Shown one piece after another: positions 36,108 to 45,672 of a stretch of 64,000 nt of DNA (position 1 is the stretch's first letter; each line of letters begins with the position of its first letter). The notes under the pieces were generated by a model. That model was not told the DNA's origin. It saw nothing but the letters and a program-made list of their open reading frames with translations, and searched no databases. The DNA is from Candidatus Pollutiaquabacter sp. (GTDB taxonomy: Bacteria; Bacteroidota; Bacteroidia; AKYH767-A; 2013-40CM-41-45). The DNA lies in the NCBI GenBank assembly GCA_947465495.1, contig CANIAS010000006.1:1-64000 (forward strand), written 5' to 3'. Made by a program: the position numbers and the translations under genes.

Positions 36108-37688
36108 ATGAATAAAGTTCGAATCGCCACCCGCGGGAGTGAACTTGCCTTATGGCAAGCACGATACGTGCAACAATTGCTTCAAGATATAGGCGTAGAA
36201 AGTGAGCTGAATATTATCAAGACGCAAGGGGATCGAATTCAAGATCTTTCCTTTGATAAACTGGAAGGCAAAGGTTTTTTTACCAAAGAAATAGAAGAAG
36301 CGTTGCTTCAGGGAACGGCCGACCTTGCTGTGCATTCACACAAAGATTTGCCCACCGAACAACCCGATGGACTTGTGATCGCAGCAGTTTCCGACCGAGA
36401 GGATCCTTCTGAATTGTTGTTGATCCGTAAGGAGGCCTTTGACCGGAAGTGTAAATTTCATGTCAAGCAACAAGCAGTGGTTGGCACATCATCGGCTCGT
36501 CGAAAATCACAACTGCTTTCCTTTCGACCGGATGTCATTTTGCAAGACTTGCGTGGAAACGTACCCACGCGTATTAATAAGTTGCGCGAAGGACAATACG
36601 ATGCAATCCTGTTGGCCGCCGCCGGTGTAGAGCGACTTGAGTTGGACCTGTCGGATTTTATGGTTGAGAAGCTTGATCCACGTGAGTTCATTCCCGCGCC
36701 TGCACAAGGTGTCCTCGCCTTGCAAGTGCGTGCATCAGATGTCGAGTTAGTAAAGGTTGTTTCAAAACTCACTAACCATGAAGTAGCAAACATCATCGGC
36801 CTTGAACGGAAAGTGCTGAATTTGTTTCAGGGGGGCTGTCAAATGCCGGTAGGAGTTTATGCTGAATACGACGACGAGCGGGATGTGTATATCTTACGTG
36901 CATCACGCGCAATTACTTGGGAAGATCGTCCCGTAGCAGTATGTCTGGAGTCAGATAATATTGACACGTTACCCTACCATGCGGTGGAGCGAATAAAGAA
37001 TATTCGTCCTGGCGCCGTGTTTATTACACGAGAAGTAAGTATGAATAGTCATTTCCGTCTCGTGCTAGAAGGGAACGGTTTTTCGGTGAGTGGAACTCCG
37101 CTGATTGAAACTCGTATTATTCCGTTTCGCAATTTGCCCGACCATACTTGGATTTTTTTCGCTAGTAAAAATGCTGTCAAGTATTTTTTTAGGCAACAAC
37201 CTGATGTGAGTGGAAAGAAATTCGGATGTATTGGTAAGTCAACAGCTGATGAGTTGCGTGCCAATGGTTACCGTGCTGAATTTATTGGCTCGCAAGCTGA
37301 TACGCGATTAATTGGAAAGCAATTTGCAGCGCGAGTAGGCAGCGAACGGGTGCTGTTTCCCCAAGCAAAGGGAAGTATGCGTTCGGTTCAATTGCAATTC
37401 GTTAAAAAAGACCAAGCCATCGACTTACCAGTTTACGAAACGCTGGAGCTGGGAGTAGATCAGATTCCAGCTGCCGATATTATGGTGTTTACGTCTCCGT
37501 CAAATGTGGAAGCGTTTTTCGCTAAACATTCAGTTAGCAAACAGCAAGCTATTGTCGCAATGGGTGACGCTACAGCAGCGACCTTGCGAAAATATAACAT
37601 TCATCATCCGGGCATGCCGGACACGTTCGATGAAGCCGGATTGGCGCGAGCGGTTTTCGGTGTTTCTGCCAGGGTCGTACGATTGTAA
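36108..37688 (+). CDS. hemC: Fused porphobilinogen deaminase / uroporphyrinogen-III synthase
   Basis: HemC: RIATRGSELALWQARYVQ, KDLPTEQPDGL, GTSSARRKSQL, FQGGCQMPVGVYAEY; C-terminal ~230 aa HemD-like (FASKNAVKYFF, VFTSPSNVEAFF). Confidence 0.93.
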   Translation: MNKVRIATRGSELALWQARYVQQLLQDIGVESELNIIKTQGDRIQDLSFDKLEGKGFFTKEIEEALLQGTADLAVHSHKDLPTEQPDGLVIAAVSDREDPSELLLIRKEAFDRKCKFHVKQQAVVGTSSARRKSQLLSFRPDVILQDLRGNVPTRINKLREGQYDAILLAAAGVERLELDLSDFMVEKLDPREFIPAPAQGVLALQVRASDVELVKVVSKLTNHEVANIIGLERKVLNLFQGGCQMPVGVYAEYDDERDVYILRASRAITWEDRPVAVCLESDNIDTLPYHAVERIKNIRPGAVFITREVSMNSHFRLVLEGNGFSVSGTPLIETRIIPFRNLPDHTWIFFASKNAVKYFFRQQPDVSGKKFGCIGKSTADELRANGYRAEFIGSQADTRLIGKQFAARVGSERVLFPQAKGSMRSVQLQFVKKDQAIDLPVYETLELGVDQIPAADIMVFTSPSNVEAFFAKHSVSKQQAIVAMGDATAATLRKYNIHHPGMPDTFDEAGLARAVFGVSARVVRL

Positions 37689-37731
37689 GTTTTAAAGGCC
37701 CGACTATCATTACTTCAAAATCACGTTACAC

Positions 37732-38700
37732 ATGAATATTCGTCCACGTCGACTTCGCAAGCAACCAATCATCCGCGAGATGGTAGCCGAGACGCGCCTT
37801 TCCAAAGACATGTTCATCTATCCATACTTTGTAACAAAAGGCTCGGGCCTCATTCAGTCAATTGAAGCAATGCCAGGCATTCACCGATTCAGTGTTGATA
37901 CCTTGATAAAAGATGTAGAGCAAGGCCTGAAAGTGGGAGTCAACAAGGTGCTATTGTTTGGTGTTGGCGAAGAAAAGTCAGAAGATGCAAGTTCGGCCCA
38001 TCATGATCATTCGGTTGTAGCGGAGGCTGTTCGTCAACTCAAGAAGCAATTCGGCAGCGACTTGTATGTCATCACCGACGTTTGCTTATGTGCGTACACC
38101 ACGCATGGACATTGTGGAGTTATTGAAAACGATTATGTGCAAAACGATCCGTCCGTTGACATTTTGGCAAAAATGGCGTTGACCCACGCTCGGGCTGGCG
38201 CTGATATGGTCGCTCCGAGCGATATGATGGATGGTCGAATAGCTGGTCTGCGAAGTTATTTGGATGACAACGGATACCAAGACACGCCAATCATGTCGTA
38301 TGCCGTTAAATTCGCTTCAGCCTATTATGGCCCTTTTCGTGAGGCTGCTGATTCTGCGCCTGGTAAAGGTGACCGGAAATCCTACCAAATGGACTTTCGA
38401 AATGGCCGGGAAGCCATACGGGAAGCGGCTTTGGATGAAATGGAAGGAGCTGATATAGTGATGGTTAAGCCTGCATTGGCGTATTTGGACATTATCCGTG
38501 ACGTACGGCAGCAAACGGAATTGCCGGTAGCCTGCTACAATGTTTCGGCGGAATATACCATGGTGAAATTGGCGGCTTCGGCTGGACTCATTGATGGTCA
38601 GCGAATCATCATGGAAAACATGCATGCTTTCGCCCGAGCGGGTGCAGACATTGTTATCACCTACCACGCCCGGGAGATTCTGGAACAGCAGTGGCTTTAA
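37732..38700 (+). CDS. hemB: Delta-aminolevulinic acid dehydratase (porphobilinogen synthase)
   Basis: Zn site DVCLCAYTTHGHCG; APSDMMDGRI; MVKPALAYLDIIRD. Confidence 0.97.
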   Translation: MNIRPRRLRKQPIIREMVAETRLSKDMFIYPYFVTKGSGLIQSIEAMPGIHRFSVDTLIKDVEQGLKVGVNKVLLFGVGEEKSEDASSAHHDHSVVAEAVRQLKKQFGSDLYVITDVCLCAYTTHGHCGVIENDYVQNDPSVDILAKMALTHARAGADMVAPSDMMDGRIAGLRSYLDDNGYQDTPIMSYAVKFASAYYGPFREAADSAPGKGDRKSYQMDFRNGREAIREAALDEMEGADIVMVKPALAYLDIIRDVRQQTELPVACYNVSAEYTMVKLAASAGLIDGQRIIMENMHAFARAGADIVITYHAREILEQQWL

Positions 38701-38767
38701 CTCGATTTTTTTCGGATTGAAATCCGGGAAACCAAGGGAATCGATTTTAGCGTGATATCCTATCTAT

Positions 38768-38802
38768 TTTCATGGCAGAAAGCCATGAAATCCCTATCTT
38801 TG
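38768..38802 (+). promoter_or_regulatory. korAB promoter region with operator-like palindrome
   Basis: TTTCATGGC-AGAAA-GCCATGAAA (38768-38790) followed by -7 TATCTTTG (38795-38802). Confidence 0.6.
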
Positions 38803-38828
38803 CGCTCCAATTAAGAGCCCTATTTATC

Positions 38829-40667
38829 ATGGCACAACAGCAAGAAGTGATTGATAATGTGATTATCAAATTCGCCGGTGACTCCGGTGATGGAATGCAG
38901 CTGACCGGTACGCAGTTTACCAATACGGCAGCTATGCTTGGAAATGACTTGAGTACATTTCCTGATTTCCCTGCAGAGATTCGCGCCCCACAAGGCACGC
39001 TGGCCGGTGTATCCGGATTCCAGTTGCACTTTGGTAGCGTTGAGATTTTTACACCAGGTGATTTTTGCGATGTGTTAGTCGCCATGAATGCTGCGGCATT
39101 GAAAGCAAACCTTCGTAACATTCGAAAAGGTGGCACCATCATCGTCAACATCGATGGTTTTGATGCCAAAAACCTTCGACTGGCCGGTTATGGTGATGTA
39201 AATCCATTGGAAAATGGATCGGTCGATAATTTCAATGTGGTGAAAATGGATGTCACTAAAATGACACGCGCTGCATTGGATGGAAGTGGTTTGGGAGTCA
39301 AAGAAATCGATCGTGCGAAGAACATGTTCGTACTCGGATATCTCTACTGGATGTACAATCGTTCGATGGATCACACCATCAAATTCATTCAGGAGAAATT
39401 TGACAAGAAACCGGATATCCGCGATGCTAATTTGAAAGTGCTTAGTGCAGGATATAATTTCGGAGAAACCCGCGAAGAAGCTACCTCACGTTTTTCCATT
39501 GGTCCTGCCAAGATTGCTCCTGGAACTTATCGCAACATGATGGGTAATCAGGCGGTGGCAATCGGATTGATTGCAGCTGCACAAAAGGCAGGCCTTCAAT
39601 TGTTCTATGGAACGTATCCTATTACGCCCGCTTCCGATATTCTTCACGAACTTTCACGTCACAAGAATTTTAACGTTAAGACGTTCCAAGCAGAAGATGA
39701 AATCGCTGGAATTTGCTCCGCCATTGGCGCTGCATTCGGTGGTGCATTAGCTGTAACTGGATCTTCAGGTCCCGGTATCGCACTCAAAACGGAAGCCATG
39801 GGTCTTGCACTGATGCTTGAACTTCCGCTGGTAATCGTGAACGTTCAACGCGGAGGTCCTTCTACTGGTCTCCCTACTAAAACAGAACAAAGCGATTTAT
39901 TGCAGGCCGTTTATGGTCGTAACGGAGAATCTCCAATTCCTGTTATCGCTGCCGCTACTCCTTCTGATTGTTTTTACATGGCTTATGAAGCTTGCCGTTT
40001 GGCCATCGACTTTATGACTCCGGTAATGCTCTTGACGGATGGTTATATCGCCAATGGTGCTGAGCCGTGGATGTTCCCGAAAGCAGCAGACCTTCCTGAG
40101 ATCAAAGTAAATTTTGCCAAGTATGTCGAAGGGGAGAAATTCCTTCCGTACAAACGCAATGAAAAATTATCTCGTCCGTGGGCGATTCCTGGCACCAAAG
40201 GCCTTGAACACCGCATTGGTGGTATCGAAAAACAACACGAGACCGGCAACATTAGTTACGAAGCAGCCAACCATGAATTCATGGTGGCCATGCGTGAAGA
40301 CAAGGTTGAAAAGATCGCTGATTATATTCCTGAAATCAAGCCGGAAGTTGGTACCGATAAGGGCAAGCTCTTGGTACTTGGTTGGGGATCTACCTACGGT
40401 GCTATCAAGAGTGCAGTCCTGCAAGCGCGTGAAAAAGGCATTGACGTAACATTCGCGCACATTCGTTACATCCGTCCGTTCCCTAAAAATCTGGGTGAGT
40501 TCCTGAAGAATTACGATCAGGTACTTATTCCTGAAATGAACCGTGGACAGTTAATCAAGATGATTCGTGATAAATACCTGATCCCGGCCATCGCACTCAA
40601 CAAAGTTCAAGGTCTTCCATTCAGTGCTGAAGAAATTCTTTCACGCATCGAATCGTTGTCCAAATAA
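38829..40667 (+). CDS. korA: 2-oxoacid:acceptor (2-oxoglutarate:ferredoxin) oxidoreductase, fused gamma/alpha subunit
   Basis: VIIKFAGDSGDGMQLTGTQFTNTAAMLGND; LFYGTYPITPASDILHELSRHKNF; QAEDEIAGICSAIGAAFGGA. Confidence 0.95.
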   Translation: MAQQQEVIDNVIIKFAGDSGDGMQLTGTQFTNTAAMLGNDLSTFPDFPAEIRAPQGTLAGVSGFQLHFGSVEIFTPGDFCDVLVAMNAAALKANLRNIRKGGTIIVNIDGFDAKNLRLAGYGDVNPLENGSVDNFNVVKMDVTKMTRAALDGSGLGVKEIDRAKNMFVLGYLYWMYNRSMDHTIKFIQEKFDKKPDIRDANLKVLSAGYNFGETREEATSRFSIGPAKIAPGTYRNMMGNQAVAIGLIAAAQKAGLQLFYGTYPITPASDILHELSRHKNFNVKTFQAEDEIAGICSAIGAAFGGALAVTGSSGPGIALKTEAMGLALMLELPLVIVNVQRGGPSTGLPTKTEQSDLLQAVYGRNGESPIPVIAAATPSDCFYMAYEACRLAIDFMTPVMLLTDGYIANGAEPWMFPKAADLPEIKVNFAKYVEGEKFLPYKRNEKLSRPWAIPGTKGLEHRIGGIEKQHETGNISYEAANHEFMVAMREDKVEKIADYIPEIKPEVGTDKGKLLVLGWGSTYGAIKSAVLQAREKGIDVTFAHIRYIRPFPKNLGEFLKNYDQVLIPEMNRGQLIKMIRDKYLIPAIALNKVQGLPFSAEEILSRIESLSK

Positions 40668-40706
40668 TTATTCTCCGATCCATTTCACACTCCATTGATC
40701 CATACT

Positions 40707-41741
40707 ATGGAAAATACTACTGCTGAAAAATTCACCGCCAAAGAACTTGTAACTGACCAGGAAGTCCGTTGGTGCCCTGGTTGTGGTGACTATTCAATCC
40801 TCAAGCAAGCTCAAACTGTTATTCCAGAACTCGGCATTGCCCGTGAAAACATCGTGTTCATCTCCGGTATCGGATGTTCTTCCCGTTTTCCATATTACAT
40901 GGAAACATTCGGAATGCACTCTATCCATGGACGCGCAACTGCCATCGCTAGTGGATTGAAAGCAACTCGTCCGGAACTCAGTATCTGGTTGGTGACAGGT
41001 GACGGCGATGGACTCTCCATCGGCGGCAATCACACGATTCACTTGTTGCGCCGCAATTTCAATTTGAACGTACTCTTGTTCAACAATGAAATTTATGGTC
41101 TGACGAAAGGCCAATATTCACCGACCTCTGAAGAAGGTAAAGTCACAAAATCTACTCCGATGGGTTCGGTAGATCATCCGTTCAATCCAATTGCCTTGTG
41201 CCTTGGAGCAGATGCTACTTTCGTTGCCCGTTCTATGGATCGTGATCCGAAACACTTGCAAGCGATTCTCAAACGCGCTAATGACCATAAAGGTGCTTCC
41301 TTCGTGGAAATTTACCAGAACTGTAACGTCTTCAACGATGGCGCTTTCGAAGTCTTTACCGAAAAATCCAGCAAGAAAAAAGAAACCTTGTTTATGGAAT
41401 CTGGTAAGCCACTCGTGTTTGGAGATAACAATGAACTTGGTATAAAACTCGATGGATTCACCCCGGTTGTTGTTAACCTCACGGAAGGCGCTTCTGAGAA
41501 TGACCTCTGGATTCACGATGATCGTGACCGTGTTAAAGCTGGTATTCTGGCTCGCTTCTTTGATAATCCACGTGCAATGAGCGAACATCATCTACCACGT
41601 CCATTCGGTGTCTTCTATGTGGAAGATCGTCCAGTGTACGAAGAAAAAATGATTGCGCAGTTGGAGAGCATGACAGCGAAGCGTGGTGCCGGCGATCTGG
41701 ACGCGTTGCTCCGTGGTCGTGAGACGTGGACGATTAGCTAA
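40707..41741 (+). CDS. korB: 2-oxoacid:acceptor oxidoreductase beta subunit
   Basis: RWCPGCGDYSILKQAQ; GIGCSSRFPYYMETFGMHSIHGRATAIASGLK; GDGDGLSIGGNH. Confidence 0.96.
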   Translation: MENTTAEKFTAKELVTDQEVRWCPGCGDYSILKQAQTVIPELGIARENIVFISGIGCSSRFPYYMETFGMHSIHGRATAIASGLKATRPELSIWLVTGDGDGLSIGGNHTIHLLRRNFNLNVLLFNNEIYGLTKGQYSPTSEEGKVTKSTPMGSVDHPFNPIALCLGADATFVARSMDRDPKHLQAILKRANDHKGASFVEIYQNCNVFNDGAFEVFTEKSSKKKETLFMESGKPLVFGDNNELGIKLDGFTPVVVNLTEGASENDLWIHDDRDRVKAGILARFFDNPRAMSEHHLPRPFGVFYVEDRPVYEEKMIAQLESMTAKRGAGDLDALLRGRETWTIS

Positions 41742-41785
41742 ATTTGTACCATCAACGCTGCAGTAAACAGTACTAAAAATTATAG

Positions 41786-41818
41786 ACGGATCGAGCGAAA
41801 GCTTGGTCCGTTTTTTTT
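41786..41818 (+). terminator. Intrinsic terminator after korB
   Basis: ACGGATCGAGC-GAAA-GCTTGGTCCGT (two G-U pairs) then T8. Confidence 0.85.
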
Positions 41819-43463
41819 ATGATAAATACTTGGCAACAATTGGCATTCTTCGTCCACTTCCGAATGCTTTTGGCGACACACGTAGAATGGGAGCTGTTTG
41901 ATGGCGTTTATATTCGTTGGTGTTTACCATTTTTAAAACACGTCGAACCAGTGATTCATCGAACCCCATAGCCAACAGGTCATCCGGACCTTTACGTTGT
42001 TCGATGTATTGATAAAGAAGCGTATCAAGGATTTCATAATCAGGCAACGAGTCGGAGTCCTTTTGGTCGGGCCTTAACTCAGCCGATGGAGCTTTGGTGA
42101 TGATGTTAGTAGGTATTATCTCTTGTTCCCGATTGATGTACTTTACGAGTTCGTAAACTTCAGTTTTATAAACATCGCCAATGACGGAAAGCCCCCCGCA
42201 CATATCGCCGTACAATGTCCCGTAGCCGACGGCCATTTCGCTTTTGTTGGTCGTATTGAGCAGGATGGAACCAAACTTATTCGATTGAGCCATCAGTAAA
42301 ATACCTCGTGTCCTTGCTTGCAGATTCTCTTCGGTGATGTTGGCAGGAAGTCCTTCAAAGGCGGGGGAAAGGGCAGATAAGAAGCTATCAAAAACCGGCT
42401 CGATGGGAATGATTTCAGATTCAACACCGAGGGTATTCACCAGTTGTACAGAGTCGTCAATAGAACCTGACGAGGAGTAGCGAGACGGCATCAACAGGAC
42501 CTTGACATTCTGCGGTCCAAGTGCTTTGGCTGCAAGGTAAGTAACGACAGCAGAGTCGATGCCTCCCGAAAGTCCTAGGATGGCTTTCTTGAATTGTTGT
42601 TTGCTGAAATAATCAGAAATGCCAAGAATCAATGCGTCGTGTATGCTTTGATATTTATTGGTGATACTTGGTGTTGATGGAGTGCCCTTTGCCACGTGTA
42701 GGTCACCGTTGGTGAATTCAACCAGGGATAATGATTCTTCAAAAGAAACGGCTTCAGTAATCACGTGGCCACTGCGATTAAAGGCCAGCGATCCGCCGTC
42801 AAAAATTAGTTCGGTTTGTGCGCCAACATGATTTACGTACACCAATGGAAGCTTGTACTTATGTATGTTTTTTTGAAGAATGGATTTTCGTTGCGCGGCG
42901 TGTGCATAATCGAAAGGAGATGCGGCGATGTTGATGATGATCGACGGGTTTTCCTGAATCAATTCATCCATCGGACAACTGGTGTAAAGCGGATCGTCGT
43001 CAATGTTCCAAAGGTCTTCACAAATCGTCAAGGCTATTTTTTCAGACCCGATGGTTACGCAGTGAAAATTTCGGTTTGGTTCAAAATAACGATACTCATC
43101 AAAAATGTCGTAGGTGGGAAGGAGGGCTTTGTGAATCGTATCGGTGATTTTTCCGTTTTGCAATACACACGCCGAGTTGTAGAGGTTTTTCCCTTCCTTT
43201 TTAGGATTCACCGTTGGTAAGCCAACAATTGCTGCGATACCGGTGCATTCGAGGGCTAATTTTTCAACGGAAGCGTGACATTTTTCAATGAAGTGTGAGA
43301 ACTCCAGAAAGTCGCGCGGCGGATAAGCACAGGTGGATAGTTCAGCGAATACAATAAGATCGACACCGGCAGTTTTCGCGGTCCGTAACTGTTGAAGCAT
43401 CTTATTGGTGTTCTGCTCGAAGTCACCAATAATGTAATTCAGTTGGGCTAGTGCGATTTTCAT
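41817..43463 (-). CDS. nadE: Glutamine-dependent NAD+ synthase
   Basis: MKIALAQLNYIIGDFEQN nitrilase domain; LGLSGGIDSAVVTYLAAKALGPQNVKVLLMPSRYSS; alternative ATG at 43469. Confidence 0.96.
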   Translation of the reverse strand: MKIALAQLNYIIGDFEQNTNKMLQQLRTAKTAGVDLIVFAELSTCAYPPRDFLEFSHFIEKCHASVEKLALECTGIAAIVGLPTVNPKKEGKNLYNSACVLQNGKITDTIHKALLPTYDIFDEYRYFEPNRNFHCVTIGSEKIALTICEDLWNIDDDPLYTSCPMDELIQENPSIIINIAASPFDYAHAAQRKSILQKNIHKYKLPLVYVNHVGAQTELIFDGGSLAFNRSGHVITEAVSFEESLSLVEFTNGDLHVAKGTPSTPSITNKYQSIHDALILGISDYFSKQQFKKAILGLSGGIDSAVVTYLAAKALGPQNVKVLLMPSRYSSSGSIDDSVQLVNTLGVESEIIPIEPVFDSFLSALSPAFEGLPANITEENLQARTRGILLMAQSNKFGSILLNTTNKSEMAVGYGTLYGDMCGGLSVIGDVYKTEVYELVKYINREQEIIPTNIITKAPSAELRPDQKDSDSLPDYEILDTLLYQYIEQRKGPDDLLAMGFDESLVRRVLKMVNTNEYKRHQTAPILRVSPKAFGSGRRMPIVAKYLS

Positions 43464-43469
43464 GGACAT

Positions 43470-43500
43470 AAAAAAACCGTATGGCTGGTGGCCATACGGT
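43470..43500 (-). terminator. Strong hairpin with U-run immediately before nadE start
   Basis: ACCGTATGGC-5nt-GCCATACGGT, perfect 10-bp stem; A-run 43470-43476 on plus gives the U-run on minus. Confidence 0.85.
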
Positions 43501-43525
43501 CGTAAAGGTACAATCTTCCGGAAAT

Positions 43526-44257
43526 CTAGAAGAGGATGCCGACCATCAATCCTAATTGATTGGCGAAAAGTTTGCTGTTTTGTAAGAGAGCATCGTCTGC
43601 ATTCTTATCAGAGATGGTGAGGAAGCCGTTGTTGAAGGTGATTCCGGAGATCAGGTTAGTGGTGCCGGAAAGGTTGTATTCGATACCTGCACCAATAATC
43701 ATGCTCATATTAAAGAAATTAATATCGTTGTTAGTGTCGTCTTTGCTAACGTCTGTAGTTGTGGTGTTATTAAAACCAGGATATTGCGTCTGTGTAGAAT
43801 AAGATCCTTCGTTATAGGCGTTGAAGTTAAAGCCCGGGGCCACACCTACTTGCAGGTAGTACTTTATAAGCCCAATTTGGTTGGTTTTTAAACGCAGGGT
43901 GAGAGGCACTTCAATGTATCGTATTTTTGATTTTTCCTCGTAAACCGTGGTGACAGTTGTGCTGTCGTTCGGCTTACTGGAAGTTTGTTTTTTCAATTGC
44001 CCTCCTTTGTAGCTGATGTCGATACCTGTAGAAAAAGCGTAGTTGTTTGCAAACTTGAAGTCGGCAATGAAACCGTACGAGCAACGTAATAACATGCCAT
44101 CGCTCTCCACATTGGAGTTTCCGCTACGTAGCCAGCATAATGCCGGGTTTATTTTCATGCCAAAGTGGAAGGCGGGATCTACATCTTGGCTGGTAGCTTG
44201 CGCGAAGGTTGAAATGTAACTGAGGGTAAGGATGCTAATTAGGAATATCTTTTTCAT
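43526..44257 (-). CDS. Outer-membrane beta-barrel (porin-like) protein
   Basis: Signal peptide MKKIFLISILTLSYISTFAQ; FHFGMKINPALCWL...YGFIADFKFANNYAFSTGIDISYKGG...NQLGLMVGILF. Confidence 0.8.
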   Translation of the reverse strand: MKKIFLISILTLSYISTFAQATSQDVDPAFHFGMKINPALCWLRSGNSNVESDGMLLRCSYGFIADFKFANNYAFSTGIDISYKGGQLKKQTSSKPNDSTTVTTVYEEKSKIRYIEVPLTLRLKTNQIGLIKYYLQVGVAPGFNFNAYNEGSYSTQTQYPGFNNTTTTDVSKDDTNNDINFFNMSMIIGAGIEYNLSGTTNLISGITFNNGFLTISDKNADDALLQNSKLFANQLGLMVGILF

Positions 44258-44280
44258 CTTTGCATGGTTTTGTTACCGCA

Positions 44281-45324
44281 ATGATACTAATTAATCGCTC
44301 GAAAATTCCTTTTGTCGCTGGCATCTTGTTGGCTGCGATCACCACGTTATTAACAGGTTGTGGGGGCCGAGAAAAGGACGCCACCGTGGGGGAGGTAAAA
44401 GCGGTTGATGTTTCGGTGAAACGTTTTGAGCAAGATCTTTTTAGTGATAGTCTATTGCATGGTTCACGACATGCTTTTCTGAGAAAAAAGTATGGTTCTT
44501 TCTACGATATTTTTGTTTGGCAACTGACACGATTGGGTGATCGGGATTCTATTCGTATCGATGAGAATCTTCAGGCCTTCGTCAGCGATACCAGTTTCAT
44601 GGCTGTTTATGCAGCCACTCAAAGTAAGTACCAGGATTTTACAGACTATGCTATACGACTTTCGGCTGCTTTCAAACGTTATGAGAAGGCTTTCCCAGGT
44701 AAAACGATTCCGCAACTGCTCACTACGATTTCGGTATTTTCATATCCAGTGATTTGTGATTCACAACATTTAGCGATTGGACTAGACATGTATTTGAATC
44801 CCGGCTCGCGATTTTATCCTACGTTGGAGCCGCCATTGCCTGCATATTTGATGCGGAGGATGCGGGCGGAGTACATCGTTTCAGATGGTATTAAAGGATG
44901 GTTGCAGAGTGATTATGCCGCGGATGAGGCTCAATCTGATTTATTGCAAATGATGGTCTCAGCCGGTCGTGTTCAGTTTTGTCTGAAAGAACTGCTTCCT
45001 GAAGAGGCTGATACCTTGCGATCTGGATTTACAGAAGAGCAAATGATATGGTGTGAAGAAAACGAAGGGAAAGTATGGAGCTATTTCATCGAAAGTCAGT
45101 TGCTGTACAACAAAGACATGAATACGATGATGAAATATGTGGGAGAAGGTCCGACCACGAGTGGATTTCCCAAAGAATCTCCAGGCAATCTGGGTCAATT
45201 CATCGGGTACAAGATTGTACAGGCGTATATGAACAATCATCCAAAATGTACCTTGCAGGAGTTAATGGGAATGACAGACCTGCATCGACTGTTTCTCGAA
45301 TCGCGCTATAAGCCCAAGCGTTAA
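44281..45324 (+). CDS. gldB: Gliding motility lipoprotein GldB
   Basis: Lipobox LLTGC; VDVSVKRFEQDLFS; directly upstream of gldC and next to nadE. Confidence 0.88.
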   Translation: MILINRSKIPFVAGILLAAITTLLTGCGGREKDATVGEVKAVDVSVKRFEQDLFSDSLLHGSRHAFLRKKYGSFYDIFVWQLTRLGDRDSIRIDENLQAFVSDTSFMAVYAATQSKYQDFTDYAIRLSAAFKRYEKAFPGKTIPQLLTTISVFSYPVICDSQHLAIGLDMYLNPGSRFYPTLEPPLPAYLMRRMRAEYIVSDGIKGWLQSDYAADEAQSDLLQMMVSAGRVQFCLKELLPEEADTLRSGFTEEQMIWCEENEGKVWSYFIESQLLYNKDMNTMMKYVGEGPTTSGFPKESPGNLGQFIGYKIVQAYMNNHPKCTLQELMGMTDLHRLFLESRYKPKR

Positions 45325-45333
45325 TACCTAGTT

Positions 45334-45672
45334 ATGAAGACTTCAGAAATAAAATTTACGGTAACAGTGGATGACGAATTGATCCCGGAAGTCATTCAAT
45401 GGGAAGCGTCCGACAGTGGATTAAGCGGGAAGCGGCCGTGTAAAGCCACGTTGCTTTCGTTGTGGGATCCAACGGAAAACACAACTATGCGCATTGATCT
45501 GTGGACTAAAGAAATGCCTGTGGAAGACATGAAGCGATTCTTCTTTGAGAATTTTGCTTCCCTGGCCGACACGTATTTGCGTGCCACGAATGACGAAGAA
45601 GGAGCTAAGATGGTTCGTAAATTTTCGGATGATTTTGCTCGCGCTACAGGGTTGAAAGGTGAGAAGCGTTAA
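45334..45672 (+). CDS. gldC: Gliding motility protein GldC
   Basis: SEIKFTVTVDDELIPEVIQWEASDSG...ALLSLWD-like region, LWTKEMPVEDMKRFFFENFASLADTYLRAT. Confidence 0.93.
   Translation: MKTSEIKFTVTVDDELIPEVIQWEASDSGLSGKRPCKATLLSLWDPTENTTMRIDLWTKEMPVEDMKRFFFENFASLADTYLRATNDEEGAKMVRKFSDDFARATGLKGEKR

Noticed and set aside
38702-38730. CGGAT-TGAA-ATCCG hairpin after hemB as terminator
   Set aside because: T-run is on the wrong side of the hairpin; only 5-bp stem
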